Source: Pithys albifrons albifrons
Taxonomy: Eukaryota > Chordata > Aves > Passeriformes > Thamnophilidae
NCBI RefSeq assembly: GCF_047495875.1
Contig: NC_092459.1
Location: forward strand, 7,568,965 to 7,632,964
DNA length: 64,000 bases
Direction: 5' to 3'
In this document: positions 45,501 to 60,500 of the stretch, piece after piece
Position numbering within the stretch: position 1 is the first letter of the stretch
Layout of the letters: every line of letters starts with the position of its first letter
The notes under the pieces: generated by a model
Database searches by the model: none
Told to the model about the DNA's origin: nothing
What the model saw: only the letters and a program-made list of their open reading frames with translations
Made by a program: the position numbers and the translations under genes

Positions 45501-48500
45501 GTTTGAAGTGATTCCTGTACCCAAGAATCATACTAGTGTCTCTGAGAGGGACATTCCACCCTTGTTTCTGGTATCTGGGAAGCTGGGATTTTAGTCGGGC
45601 CTTCCACAGGGAGGAGAGACCTTTTTGACAGAGAGAAGAGCCCTTTCCTGAGGAGGTTGTCAGTTACAAAATTGCAGTGCTGCAGCATTGGTTATTTTTC
45701 ATCTTAATAGCTCTGAGATAATAAAAAGAGACGTCTAATACAGCACTCCAGGACAGCTGGAGATTGATGCACCCGCTTAGTGCAAATGGCACTACTCCCT
45801 CAGGACAGCGTTCAGCTGATGTTAAGGCACTTAAATGTAGTTGTCTGTGTGTGCTGGGTGTTTAAGCCCTCATTAGAGTCATGGCGATGTAATCAGTGGA
45901 GCCATAGAGACCGGTTATCTGACCAGCCCCTGCATGTCAATTCCAAGGTGAGTTGCTTTGTCAGGCCTTTATTGACTAGATCTTGTGTTGCCTGTAAAGG
46001 GAGCATAGACACATTTACTGTAGTGCCTTTATCCAAGGGAAATGTAGTTCATAGTGACAGACTTATTATTTGTGAAAGTTTTATTGTAACTCTCCATAAA
46101 CAGACTGGACAGGTGCTGTTTGTGCCAAGAGAACTAGCAAAGCAGTGGGAAACATCAGCTTTCAGCTAGAACAGCAGCTCTTTCCTGTTCTAGTGCAACT
46201 GGAACAGTGCCTCCAAACAGTACTGTAGTCCTGCACTGCTAAAGGTTGTGGAAGAAATTAGGGAGTATAGTTGGGTCTTCTCTTGGTGTTCTGAAGCAAG
46301 CAGAATATATATAAACTGAAACATAAGTGGATGTATTTTGGAGGGATGGTTGTGAGCTTTTGAGGAGGCACTATTTATTTGTGGATTAGAAGTAAGGAGC
46401 CTTTGTTACTCCCTAGACTTTGATACAGGCAGCGAACTTAAAATGTGAAAGTTGTTTTGACCAACAGTGCTGAGTACTTCTGGTGTTTCTTGTATGTTTA
46501 CTTCTGAGCTGAGAAGATGCTCTTAACAGCTGAAAGCATGTGGTGTCTCCTTTGGAGTGCTGAGTGTCAGCTTTGTTAACAGGTCTCTGAGTTAGAGCTG
46601 ACAAGCTACTTCATTTGAACTGCTGCTCTACTGGCTACTGGTGTGTTGCAGAAATGAGCCTTATCTGGCTGGGCTAGAAACCCGGGATAGTGCACTTTCT
46701 ACTGAGGAGATGCCAGTGGAAGAGTTACTGCACTGTGAAGCCTCACCTCAAGGTGAGATAACATTGGGACCTCCTACAAGCAGCTCTTGTGAGGCAACAT
46801 CTGCTAATATGGTGGTTTCCCAACCTCTCCATTTCTCAAGCAGTGCTTGGCTGCAGTCAATGTTCTGGGTCTTGTGGAACCGGCATGGATCCAGTGGAGT
46901 CTGTTAGCTTGGGCTCCTTGCCACACTTGACTGTAATGTTTGTATCTCACTGCTGAGACCAGTCTCACCAGTGAGGCTTGCTTTGCTGGATGGGAACCAG
47001 TGTGTTAGTGGGGTTTGGATGGAGCTGGCAATAGAACTTCCTGTTGAGTCAGTGGAGTTGCAGTTACAGCTGAGTCACAGAGGTGGTGTAAGTCATGGAT
47101 TTCGCTGTCAGGCTTCTAGTTTGAAACTCCTCTGGATGTATTGATCAGTTAAATAACTCCTGCTGCTTCAGTTCTGTCTTGCTGCTGTGCTTTCTGTCAG
47201 AACCATCTTCTTCCTAGCCCTTCTTTTTGCAACATGGTTCCCTTTCATGTCCACTCATTTTTCCTCTTAGTGTTCAGGCTTTTCTAATAACTGAAAGGCC
47301 TTCAGGATTGCTGTTGCAGAATGACTCCTGACTAAATCAAAGGCATGGATATAACAGATAGGGAACTGCCTGCCAATCAGCTTAAAGTACTCATGGGTAA
47401 CTTGCCTTTCATTGAGGCTCTGTGTTGTTGTCATGCTCTACTCTGTAACTTTTGTGCACTGTCTGTGCAGTAATGCCAATGTTTTGATTACCAGTCATGG
47501 AAACAAAAGCTGACAGTCTTAATTTTTGGCTGTAGGCAGTCCCAGGTACACACTCCTGTGAGCCAGCCTTTTGTAAAGTAGAGCCAGTTCATGCAACAGC
47601 TTCTCAGACTGCTCTGACTCCATCTCCTGAGTGCACACAAGATGTAGCTGGAGAATGGAGGTTGCTCTTTGTCTGTTTCTGCCACGTGATGAGGAGCTTA
47701 TTGCCTCTTAAATGTAAGGAAACTTGAACTCCATTCCAGTTGGAAGGGGAGCATGCTGAATGCTTCCTGGGCAGCACTGCAGACCATGACTGTCCTGTGC
47801 GGTACACAGGAAAGCTCTTGCTAATTAGTTTCTAATGCTGGTGGCTGTACACATCCTGATCGGATCCAGTCAGCAGCTCTGGTCCACCCCCTTGCATCTA
47901 GGAATTACTGGAAGAGCAGACTGTAGATTGAAGCCAGAGGTAGGCAGGGGTGAGTGGAGCCAGTCTGCCTTCTGGAGAGCAAACAGTGATTAATGTAACG
48001 AGTTCCAGATGAGAGCTCTTGTGAAGCTCCATGTCATAGCAGTGGTGCTCCTATGGCTGTGCTGGTATGGAGCCTTTGTATGTTCCCTGGTGATCAGGGC
48101 TGGCAGCTACAGCACTGTAGGACGAGCCTACCTGGCTCTCTTCTGTCCCAGAACAGGATCATATGCTGCCTTATTGTATGCTTTGAGACCAGTAGAGTGG
48201 AAAATACAAATATAGTTATGTATATATTTATATAGAGATGTATCTATACCTGTCATGTGCTATTTGTTATCCAGCTTAGAGCAGAATTTGGAGAGTGTGT
48301 GCCCTGATGCCAGGATGGTGATGAGGGAGAGCTGATGCCTGTGCTCTGCGCAGCCACAGGAGCTCAGAGCAGCCTGTCAATCTACCAAAACATCAGTCTC
48401 TGGTAAAAGCATCTCTGCAGAAGGGATAAGCGGTTATCCCATTGACCAACTAATAGGGTTCTTTGGGGATAGAGCCCAGGCTTTCTTCAGTCAAGATGTT

Positions 48501-51500
48501 GAGGGGTAAGAGGAGTAAAAGCCCAAATTAAAGGAATCACAAAGCTTGCTTGAATTCGTATCTAACACAAACACTGGTTTATGTGAATTTTTCACTCTCC
48601 TGCTGTGGTCTGTCCTTATGAAACTGTAATAGAGACTCTCACACTGGCAGATTTGACGGATAAATGAGGTTTGTCCACCTCACTGACTGAACAACGTGTA
48701 AGTGGCACCTACATGCAGTGGAAAAGTGCTAGTGAGGCTTGCATCGAAACTTGCCTACAGCCTGCAGCTAGACAGCTTTGACTTCTAAATCTTTTTCTGT
48801 CCTAATGGAGGAACCATCTAGATCGTGACTGCTTTCCCATCGGTGAACAAAGCACCTAACAAAAGAGGCTGACTCTGGCATGTCTGGGCAGTGGCAAAGG
48901 AGTGCTGTGCTATCATGTGTTCACATCAACTGACTCATGTCCTCGAAGAGAAAAGCTGCTGGCTTAATCCTCCAGCAGCATCAGCTCTGCTCTGAAGCAT
49001 GTTTAACCTGCAAAAAGTTCCTCAGTCTGCATCTGTAGTTGCACTGAGCTGTGAAACGCCGGTGAGCTCCTTTCTCCAGAAGTTGGAAGATGTGATTATG
49101 AATAATTAGAAGTTATTACTCTAGTAGCTGAAAAGTGCTAAATGCTCATATGCCCTCCCCCCACCTAGCATGCAGCCAAAAGGGGTTAAAAAGACTCACT
49201 AAACCTTTTTAAACTGATTCTAGTAAGTAGATGTGGTGGGTTGACCCTGGCTGGATGCCAGGTGCCCACCAAAGCTGCCCTGTCACTGCCCTCCTCAGCT
49301 GGGCAGGGGAGAGAAAATATAGCAGAAGGCTCCTGAGTCGAGATGACAGTCACTCACCAGTGACTGTCATGGGCAAAACAGACTCAACTTGGGGATATTA
49401 ACTGGTAATAAATTCAATCAAATCAGAGCAGGATAATGAGAAGTAAACCCAAATTTTAAAAACGCCTTTCCTTCCTGCTCCTCTCTCCTTGGGCTTAACT
49501 TTATTCCAGTTCTCTAACTTTTCTCCCCAGTGGCACAAGGGGATGGAGATTACTATCAGTTCATCACATGTTGTCTGAGCTGCTACTTCCTCTTCAAGGG
49601 AGGACTCCCCATACTCTTCCTCTGTTCCAGTGTGGGATCCCTCCCACAGGAGATTGTCTTCTACATACTTCTCAACATGAGTGTTTTCCATGGGCTGTGA
49701 TTCTTCATTAACTGTTCCAGTGTGGATTTCTCCCATGGAAGGAACAGGCTGCTCCAGTGTGGGTCCCCCATGGGGTCATAATCCTGCCAGCAAAACTGCT
49801 CCAGTATGGGCTTCTCTAAGGGCCATGGGTCCCTGCCAGGAGCCTGCTCCGGTGGGGGCTTCTCACAGGTTCACAGCTTCCTTCAGGCATCCACCTGCTC
49901 CAGTGTGGGCTCTACTGGCTGCAGGTGGATCTCTCCACCCTTGTTAACCTCCATGGGCTGCAGGGGTACAGCCACTTTACGATGGCCTGCACCCAGGCTG
50001 CAGGGCAATCTTACCTCCAGCATATGGAGCACCTCCTGTCCCTCCTTCTGCACTGATCTTGCTGTCTGCAGAGTTTCTCACGTATTCTCACTCTGCTCTT
50101 CTGTGGGTGCAATTGCTCCTGTGCAATAACTTCTTTCCCCTTCTTAACTCTGTTATCCCAGAGGCATATAGCACCATTACTGATGGGCTTGGCCTTGGTC
50201 AGCAGTGAGTCCACCTTGGAGCTGACTGGGATTGGCTCTGTCAGACATGGGGAAAGTTCTCGCAGTTCTTAGAGAAGCCACCACTGCAGTCCCCCTGCTG
50301 ACAAAATCCTGCCACGCAATCCCAGTAGAGTAAAACACAGTGGACACAAGATGTCCTGTGACCAGATGAAGTGCTGGAGTCCCAGTTGTAAAGGAAATCT
50401 AATTTTCTGGCCTATTCTGTAACACTCCCCCCTGCACATCAGACTGCCTGCTGGGAACCTTCCTGTGTGTTATTTGGGGGCATACTAGTTGGCAAGGCTC
50501 AAAACTGTGCCAGAAATCATTCTAATAATTTAATGGTGTAGATTGTGTTGCAGTGCCCAGGGACATTCTCTGATGTTATTTAATTTACTAGTATGGATGT
50601 AGCCAGTGGGTCTCTGGCAGCAGGCCCAGGATATTATGAAGTTGTGAAAACTGCAGTATCCAGTAAAAGAAAGTGAAAGTTTGTAAGAGGAGATCTCAAC
50701 TCTCTTGTTGAAAACTGAACCTGTTTTGAATGCTTCAGAGAGATAAGCAACTACATTCGTATGAGAAATCCAGTGTAATCCATCAGCTGAGGATTGTGAG
50801 GAAAATATTATACACCTGGGACGACGAAGCATTCATTGTGATAGTGATGGTGCTGGTACATGCCCGTGATTCATCCTGCACTTTTAGACTTGATCTGTAA
50901 GGTGGTCCTTCTGATTTTTATCCTCTACTTTATTTAGAGGGATATTGTGCTTGCTAGAATTGGTAGTTAGTGAGTAGACCCAGAAGTTTATTCATATATG
51001 AAATACCTTTAACTTAGTAATGTTTGAGCAGTATCAGAAGTTTGAGCTGTTGTTACATAGCATCTAGCTATCCTGAAGGTACTCCTTGACAGAAACTGGT
51101 CAGAGCTAAGGGACGTGCTAGGAGTGATTTGGTAGTAAAGCACTTCACATTGCCCTGCAATTTTAGTACTGTTTTACTTACTTGTCTTAACAGTCTGTCA
51201 GAGGTGCCATTAATGATGCCTCTTGTCTCTTCACACTATAGATGTGTAAAAAACAAATATGTCCAAATCATAACTTGTCTGAACAGTTGCCCATATGAGG
51301 CATGAGAGCATCTACACTGCACAAATATGGTAGCATCTCCCACTAAACTCAAACCTGCCTAACTCATTTGGTGACTGCTCTGAAACAAGCCCATAGGGAA
51401 GATGGATGAACAAGCTGTATACCCAGAAATTAAGGTAGAAGGTAGCTGAGGCTCATACCTGTTACAGTGAGACTTGGATAACAGCCTGGATCAAAGGGAA

Positions 51501-54500
51501 GATCTGAGTTATCTTGCCCTTAGAGCAGTCCCTTATTCAGGGCTCTGCTGTACAGGTGTGGTATGAAACAGTGTATCTGGATGACTATGTCAGAGTTAGT
51601 TTAATGCAGTAGGTGTTTCGTCAAGAAATACCTAATATTCATGAAGAAGTGGAACAATAGGTGACTGGAGCACAATTGCAGCAGCAGGTTTTTTAAGACT
51701 CTCTGGTGGGAGGATTTCATTTGATGCTTTGGTGTTGAAATGATACTCCCAACACCCTCATGACTCAGCATGGAAGGACACAAGTCAGCTTCCATAATCT
51801 CACTGAGGTGTTGCATAATTTAACGGTAAATGGGACAACTGCTATCAGTAAGCAACTGCTGTCAGGACTTTGTAGTATGTGCAGGATTACCAATGCTTTT
51901 GTAAACCTGAACACAGAGACCATTAATGTCTTAGGAGGAGGTACTGCAAGATTGATTTTCACTATTTCACATGGGTAGATCACTTGCTGTGTGCTCCAGT
52001 GGTTAAGAGCAGGTGTATTTCTCAAAGGGAGTTCATGCAGTCTGAACTATGTTCTAGCTTAGAGTAATTCAATGAAATGTGGCCCAACCTGTTCCCAAAG
52101 ACCATCTGACCTACTGCTGCTTATTCCAAGACTAGTAGCATCCAAAACATTTGCATACAGCTTTTCTTCAGGAGCTGCTAGGACTGTGTGAAAGAAGGGG
52201 GTAATCCTGGAAGTGCTTCTTTGAGAAGACACTTGGGATAGGTGAATAGGGTATTCCTGACCCGAGATGTGGCTCCTGCATATGGTGGAGTTGCTTCAGT
52301 CCTTTTGTGAATGCCTTAGTCATGCTGGTGTAAGCGCATCTGTTAGTAGGGATGACTTCTGCAGTATAAACAATCTAGGCTTAGTCAACACTGTAAGATC
52401 CTGTGGATAAAGCAGATGTGACAGCATGCCTCGTAATGTAGGGAGAAACTTGATTGCATCACATCCATGCTGCTTTACTTGAAACTGGAAATGGTGAGCC
52501 ATAGAAGCAAATACAAAAATACATGTAGAATCATAGAAGATCCTGAGTTGAAAGGGACCCACAAGGATCACCAAGTCTGATATGTAGTAGTGTAAGACTT
52601 GCCAAAGCACAGGAACTGCTTTGTATTGGGTGAAACCAAAAATTTAAAGCTGTTTGAGTGGTCTCTGGGAGTCCAGCCACCAGCTGTTGACTAAGACTTT
52701 CAAGTTCCTTCCTGACAGACGGGTGGCTGACTGGTGTGAGTCTTGCTGTGCTAGAACAGAGGTCCCAAGAGCTGTTTAGAGCTTAGCTACAGAGAGCATG
52801 GCTGAATCAGAAGGGAGCTGCTGAATGCTGGGTCTTGGCTGATTTTGCTGCCCAAGTCTCACTTGCTTCTGTAGCTCCCTTGCAAATAGTCAAGGTCTTC
52901 TGTAGCAGGCTGGCAGGTAACAGCACCAAGGGATCAGGCTGTGGGATGTTACTGGTCCTGCCATGTGGTGTGCATATGTGAGATGGAGACTGAGATGGTA
53001 TCTGTTCAAGCCAGGCAGCTTTCTGGGTGCTTCCAGTTCCTTGATCAGTGGGGGGTTTGCCTGAAAGGGCTGATGGTGGTGCTGTAACTGAGAAGTTTGA
53101 ATGTGACATAATGAAATACAGAATTTCAAGGGAACACAAGCCTGGGATGTGTGTATAAAAGATACACATTGTTAGCAAAATCAATTTCACAAGCATTGGA
53201 GACTTCTCTGACGAAAATGTGGAATTTACAAAAGCAATCAAGAAGGCCTTGTCTTGGATTGTTGAGTCTTAGCCTGTTGTCACTATATGAAGGACTTGAT
53301 GTATGTTTTGTAAGGTCAACTGTGAGCAGATCAGCTGGGAAGCTGAAGCAGAGCTTGATAGCAGCAGGCCTTGCAGATGATGAGTGTTTCTGTCATGGGA
53401 GTGTCAGGAAATAGAAAGTAATTTTTCTTATCTTGTGCATATCCAGTTGCTATAGGATATATCCAGTTGCTATAGGATATATCCTCTTGTAAAACATCAA
53501 GTCTGGACAGTTCCACTTTAACTCTATGTAAATAATGGTAACACCTTGTCAGCTCTTTTGTTGTTGTAAGGCCAAATGTTTGTAGGTTTAAGTAGTGTCA
53601 TTTTAGTTTACCAATGGCCTTAGCTGAGACCTTTAGTACTCCAGGGTTGTGAGTTCATCCTTCTGCCGAGGTTTAAGCAGCATCCCAGTATCTGGGAACC
53701 AGAAGTACTGTCCTAAGTACGACCTCTTAGGCTGATACACTAGGGATTTTTATTTGAAACTTGGATTTCACTAACTTAGGGTAGCACTGCAAGCAATTTA
53801 CTTAAATTAGAAACAGGTATGTATCACTAAAGGAGTGAAATTCCTTCTGTGATCCTTCAAGAAGATTTTAGAGCTTTGTCTCCTGGCTCCCTGGCATATT
53901 TTGCATTGCTGGAGTTCAAGGAGGAAGAGAGAGAAACTCCTAGGATTGAGATAAGAACCTGGGTCTTCTTGCCACGTGTCTGGATACCAAAGATTTTTGC
54001 ATTTACTTGTCTGATAATTGTTCCTGGCTGCATGTTGACTTCCCTTCCTCAGGTGAGGCAGAGAAGCTTCTTTGCCCCCAGAATAGTGCATAGAATAGTG
54101 ATGAGGTGGTTTTTGACTTCTGTGACCATGTCTTCTCAGGTCAGAGCACTTGTGCAGCTTGTGGTAGGATTGCTTGTGGTAGTGGCATGGATCTCATTTG
54201 AAATGGGTAGAAATTCAGGTTGTGTGGCATTTGTCTCCAGGAAACAGGCTTCCCTAGGACCAGAGGCACATGTCTTTTCCTGGTGCTGCCGAGGCATCAG
54301 CGATACACAGTGTGCCACCAGCCTAATTTGAAGGCTTGAGATGCCATAGAACACACCCTATAGAATGCTTTCCTATAGACACATCTAATTTCTGAACTGG
54401 GACTTCCTGAGCTCAGTGGCTGATGATGACAAGTGCAAGTTGATCTCCTGTGGGATCCAAGTCCCTGAGCTGCCTCTGCCTGACACTGGTGTGCTGCAGG

Positions 54501-57500
54501 CTTGTGCTCTGTTCTGCAGCAATAGCCTCGGCAGGAGGAGTGTGCAGGGCTGAGCCTTTCAGCATCCTGGCACAAGGCCTTACAGCCACATGCTGACCAG
54601 TCTGAGCTAACAGGTCTACTGGGAGAAGACAGCAGCAAATGGAACAAATGGAGACACTTGCCACTTGCAGCTCTTACCTCAAGCCCAGTCTTGAACTACA
54701 TTCAACAGTCTCAGGACTGTAACTGGTCTGCTTCCCTGGGAGCTGGGGGGTTTATTAGCTGTATGGGGAGACCAGACTGCCTTCTCCAGATGATGCATGC
54801 TGTCCAGGAACAGCCAGGCACTCTGAAGTCACTGTTGCACTTGGCAGGAGCTCTTGGTGGTTCTGTAGCAAGTTTAACTCCAATGACAGTCCTCAGTGTT
54901 GATCCTGTAAGACAGGATGAGTGGGTGTTAAGAGATGGGGCAAAGAAAGGCATTTGCATCCAACAGAGGTCAGCTATTTGGGAATAATTGGCTAAGGATG
55001 TTGAAGATGTAAGGTCAGTATATGTGTTGGAGGCAATGCTACAAAGTCCAGTCTCTAATTTAAAGTGGCTATAGCTGCTGTTTTGTTTGAGTTGCTTATC
55101 CTCACCTGCCTGAACTCTACAGCAGGGGCTGCATGGATGTGGGAGGAAGAGATAGTGGGGATCTTAGATTATGTCACTTTTAATTTCTTCTGCTGTCATG
55201 AGGGTCATGTTTATCTGTGTTGTAGTTACCAGTATCCATGGATAGTGAGTCTTGGACTGCTGGAGTCCTTTGCTGGATACGTTTCCATTTAACAAACATT
55301 TTCTCATCTCCAGCATACGCCCCTCTTTTAGCCTTACTTTGTCAGGGTTTCAGGGGTGGGTGGCCCACCTCTAGCTGTACTGAAACCAAGCAATTCCTGG
55401 TCTGTTACTTTCTAAACAAGCAGATGAAGAAGCTGTTGCTGTAAAAAAATGAATTTTCTCTGCTGATTTTGCTGTACTAGGAACTAAAAAGTGCTGGTGA
55501 CTAAGTCAGAAGGTTTTGAGATGAGCTAGGTTTGTCTAGTCTTGACTTAGGGAGCTCACTGCTCATCTCTCAAGTTAGCTAAGTAGATTGAAATGAATTC
55601 CCCAGGATGAACTGGAGCTGTTAGCTGTACAGCCTCACTGAACTGCACCTACTTAGCACAACCTTTTGAGCTTATACAAGGCTGTGGCTTTCTTTTGCTA
55701 GCTCAAGAAATGAATGCCTGAATTATCAAGTATGTTAAAGAGCTGCAGGGAAGGATCTTTAAAGAAAAGTGGTTTATAACATAAAACTGAACTGGCTGCT
55801 TCTCATGAGATTAGCTGCAGGGAAATGAGCTTTCTCATTAGACTACATCTTCAAAGCACAGACTGCCTTGAACGTGGGAGACAAAAGGGACTCCACTTTT
55901 GGCCATATTGTGATAGCCTGCCACTGATAGAGAACTAAGTTGTGTGCTTGTGTGCCACATCTGTGGATGTGTTGACCTGTCGATGAGATTCAGTCTTTGC
56001 CCTGGGCTACATTGCTTGGCTGGAAGGAGCAGGTTGGCGTGAGTAGAAGCAGTGTGTAGTAACTTACTTGTTTGATAGATCATCCAGGTGAAAAACTAGG
56101 AGCACACGCTGTAGCTTGCTTCTCTCTATTGCTGAAGGACTGACCAGGCTTCTAGTGGAGCTGGCTGAGAGGGAGTTGTGAGACAGCTCAGCTCTTCTGT
56201 GTCAGAACTGACATGGTGCTCTGTGCACTCCCAGCAGTGCTGTCACAGCTGCCACGTGTGTTACATGGCCATGAGCTCCCTGGCTGTGGAGTCCATAGAC
56301 CTCTTGGACTCCAGCTTTGCTCAGCCCTCTCTGCTGAAGGATGCTCCATGTACTCTTTGTCCAGGACTAAACAGCAATTGCACTGTGCCTCCTGTGGAGT
56401 TTGAGTGGTGAAGGACAACAGCAGAACTGCTCCCATTCTGAAGAAAACATCTATTTGGCCTTTGTTACTGTGTACAGGAGGTCAGTGAGGATTTCAAAGC
56501 ACTGTTGTCCCACCTGGAAACAAGCATTATCCATTGTGAGCAAACACTTCAGAAGAGAACTCTCCCTACAGTCCCTCTTCTTGCTTATTTTTGTATGAAC
56601 CTGTGTGGCCCTTTGAGTCAGCCTCTGATTTGCGTGTTGCCTGCAGCCTGGTGATGTGCATTTTCATAATGCATGGTGGGTAGGGGAATGTGTGTCAGCA
56701 TCCCAGAATCCAGGCTATGAGTCTCTATGAATGCTTAAGCAGCCCTGGCTGCTATGCTCTGCCCTGTGCCAACACAAACACTTGTGCATTCATGCACTGA
56801 GAAGGATTGGGAAACTGGTCCTGCTGGAAAATTCTTTGCATGATATTTTATCCTCTTCTTCTTTTTTCTTTTTTTTTAAGTTTTTTTTTTTTAGTTTTTG
56901 GTTTGGGGTTTTTGTTTGTTTAGCCAGAGCAGGTCTCTGATCTGGTTCTTCATGAGAGTGCACAAACAGATATGCAGGGGATGGTCCAGGAAGCATGAAG
57001 TGACATGCTCTCATGGGAGGAGGGAGTTAAAGGGCCCCACTGCAGAGTGTGAAACTCTACCTGATGGTGACAGGCTGGATCATTTTTCCTCTTGGCATGT
57101 TGATTGCTGTGTTTCAGCCCTACTTAATTAAAAATGTTGCCCTGTCACAGCAAGGCGAAAATGTCATTCTGGTGGGCAATAGTGTGGAGCCTCTAGAAAC
57201 ATTGTGATTGCTGTGGGTATGGAGTAGCCTGGTGCTCTTCTTCAGCCACTGCACCTTGTACAAAGGATCAGGGTATGCTTCTGCAGCTTGACAGAAAAGG
57301 AGGATCAAAGCCTAGTGGACAGTGGGCAGTCCACACTCTGTTTTATTCTGCCCATACTGGAATAGATCTTAAGAGCTCTCTGTTTTGAGTAGCTGTTGGA
57401 AGGTGTTTTGCTGCCTTGAGAGCTGAGTGCCAAGAGGAAACTACTGTGTGATGATCAGAGAGTTCATGTTTCAAACAAAAGCAACTGCTGTTGCAGCTAG

Positions 57501-60500
57501 GACCTCTCCCTCAAAGATAGTTTCCTTCTCAAGTCACCAGCCAAAAATACAAGAGAAGGCCAGTAAGAATGCAATTAACCAATATTTTCCAGATTTCTTT
57601 ATACTAATAATGGTCTGATAGACTAGCAGCCAGATTAATTGGCTTACTTTTCTCGCTGTTGAAATGGTGCTTGCCTTGCTGAGCCAAAGAGCATCCTTTG
57701 CACTTCCCTTCGGAAGGAGCACCTTGTGAGTCACTAGCAATCCTTACTCCAGGTTACACATTATGGGTGGAAGGGTGGGGGTGCTGAAGCTGGTTGATAC
57801 ACATCAGAAACTTGTTGAGGGCATGGGGAAGCAAAACAGTCTGAAATGCGGAGGGCAGATAGTTCATTGAAGGGTTTAAGTTGGAAGGGACTGTCAAGAT
57901 CATCTAGTTCTAATGCCATGGTGGGAGAGTGGAGGATGGTTTGTAATGCTTTGAAACAGCCTTGACTGGAACACTAGCCAGGGATAAAAGTACTGCTTAA
58001 ATCTAGGCTGTCCAACCCACAGGCTGTTCGTGGGTTGGTTTGTAGCTGTATTTCTGCCCTTGGGCCCATGTTTTCAGTCTGCACCTTTGTCTCCTCTAGG
58101 AAGAGAACCACTTCATTAACCCGCAGGGTCACAAAGCAGCTCTGGGGTTTATTTTGAGCAGCAGAATAGCAGGGGTAACAACTGGGAGAGAATTAGGTGA
58201 GATGGTGCCTGGTGACTTCTGATGAAGCAGACTTGCATGCAAGCTTCACTCCTGACTCACATGTAAACATAAGTTGTGTTTCAGTTCCTCCAGAATTTAT
58301 GGCTGTTAAAAGTGAAGGTGTGCATGGTCAGCTTAATGCTAGCAGTCTGTATGTCTGCAGGAAAAGGGGGATATCTGAGGATGCTGGTGGGTTTTTTTGG
58401 TTTGGTTTTTTGGTTGGTTTTTGGTTGTTTTGTTCATTTGTTTGGGGGAGGGGAAGGTGTTTGGTTTTTTGGTGGTTTTTTTCCCCTTAGCCATTTAAAT
58501 TGTCTTCAGACCATGCACATCTGGGATTGGAGTTAATAGTGTGTGGGCTTTTAACTGCAGAATATCGAGGTCTAACAAAGCTAAAGTTGCCTTCAGTGGG
58601 TGTTTTTATCTTCCCCACATGCACACTAATATCAATATTACTTTGAGGTAAGAAGCTCTTCAGCCTCAGACAGCATTTCTGTTATTGGAACTAGCTCTGC
58701 TTTTCAATATATAGGAAAGACAAACCTTTCTGTTTATTTTAGAGCTGTTCCGTCCTTGTAAAAGTATTTTTCTAGATGGTCTAGTGTCCTATTTGGTAGC
58801 CAAATTACAGAACAAATGCTTGTCTTGGTTTTATATATCTCTTAAACAAGACCAAACCATTGGTTTTGCTTCTCATGAAGTTGGAATAATCTTGCAGTGT
58901 GCTTAAGAGGAGGTGTTTTAGGTGGGAGAGCTCATTACAGCTCATTCCTTTTCAGCTGAGTGAGAAGGATTTATTAGGAGAAACAACTGTGCAAATTTAA
59001 CAGCTTCATTCAGATAATGGAGGATTTCAAATGTTTTTGACACTGCTGATCACTAACTAGGATTAATAAGAGTGGGATACAAATAACTTTTAATCTGGTT
59101 TAGGGCTTGTAGCAGCTTGTGGCAAAGCCAGTGCTTTTGCTTACCTCAAAGAGCAATTTGAGAAAAGCTGTTTCCCTTTGCATATATCAAATTAAATAAA
59201 TGTGGTTCCTAGTTTGGGCAGGGTGAGATCGAGTAATAAATCTCCTCTTCCCTCCATCGTGAGAGAGTACTTCAGGTCTGTGCTGCAGCAGAAGGGAGCT
59301 CTATGTCAGCTGATGGAATAAGCACAGAAGGACTTGTGTACTGAGGCTGTGACTGAAGAATAGTTAAAAATTACGCTTAAAAAAAAAAGTCTGGAGTATG
59401 TCAGACTTCTGGAGCCAATAATATTGCTAATGAGTTGTGAAAGCCTGGCTCATTGTTGATTAAATTGAAGATGCCACTAAGCAGCTTTCTGGTTGTCCCA
59501 GCAGAACTGAATAACTATTGTTCTGCAACAATACAGCGCTCAGCAAGAGCAGAAGCTACAAGTCACCCCAGGGCTTCCCCTAACAGGCTACTTTGATCTT
59601 TTGGGAAGGGGGTCTTCCACTCGTTAATGCATATCAAAAATAGTGTTAAAAATTTTACCCCTCACATGCAACTGAATTCAGTGACAGCAGATTAAAAGGA
59701 TGGAGCACAAGTATTTCTAACCAGTTGTCTCAATGGCTGAAAAAACCCCAACAAAAACATATGAGCTTGTTAAATGGTAAAAAAGTAACATGTAGTATGT
59801 GCATTGTAAGAATTTAAAGTTTTTTTACAAGAATACACGAGATACCACCTAGATCCTTCAAAGGTTCCACTGCCTGAACTTAGATGTGTTCATCCAACCT
59901 CTCTGTCATGAATTACTATGTGAAGGGTCCACAAATAGTCTTGGTGGACAGAAAAACAAATGTAATGATGATGGAAGTAATTTCTGAAAGCACATCCACA
60001 TTTGACCAATCTGATAATAAAAATTTGAGCTAAAGTAATGCAGAATTGTTGGTAATCTTGTTTTTAAGCTGGAATTTATTTTCAGCTCTTTCATATGATA
60101 GCACAACCTGGTGATCCAACCTTTGTTCTGTGCCTCTAATCCTCTTGGCTAATCAAAACCTTTCCCATTGGTGTAACTCAGCTGCAGTAAAAGGTCATGG
60201 AAAAGCCTTGACCATGAGGTGGTTGTTGTTTGAACAGCACAGTCCATCTTCCTGATGCAAAACCAAATTAGTTCAGTCCCTTCTGATGCTGTCCTGAGAC
60301 AGTGTTTTATGTTACCCTTGCTGTGTCTGAACTCCTTCAGCAGCAGATCGTGATAGAAGCATGACCTTTCTGCAGTACTTAATTTTGTGGTGCCATAAGG
60401 AGAGGTTACTGCTTTCATACCCATTGAATGTGTAATCTATGGAGCAAAAAATACAGTCTTTATATAACCATACAGTTCCCTAAATTGGGAAATGTTCCTT

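Noticed and set aside
45780..46169. 129-codon frame in SDC1 intron 1
   Set aside because: GTG start and no recognised motif.
53849..54331. 160-codon frame in SDC1 intron 1 with hydrophobic segments
   Set aside because: GTG start, no homology; within a normal intron.
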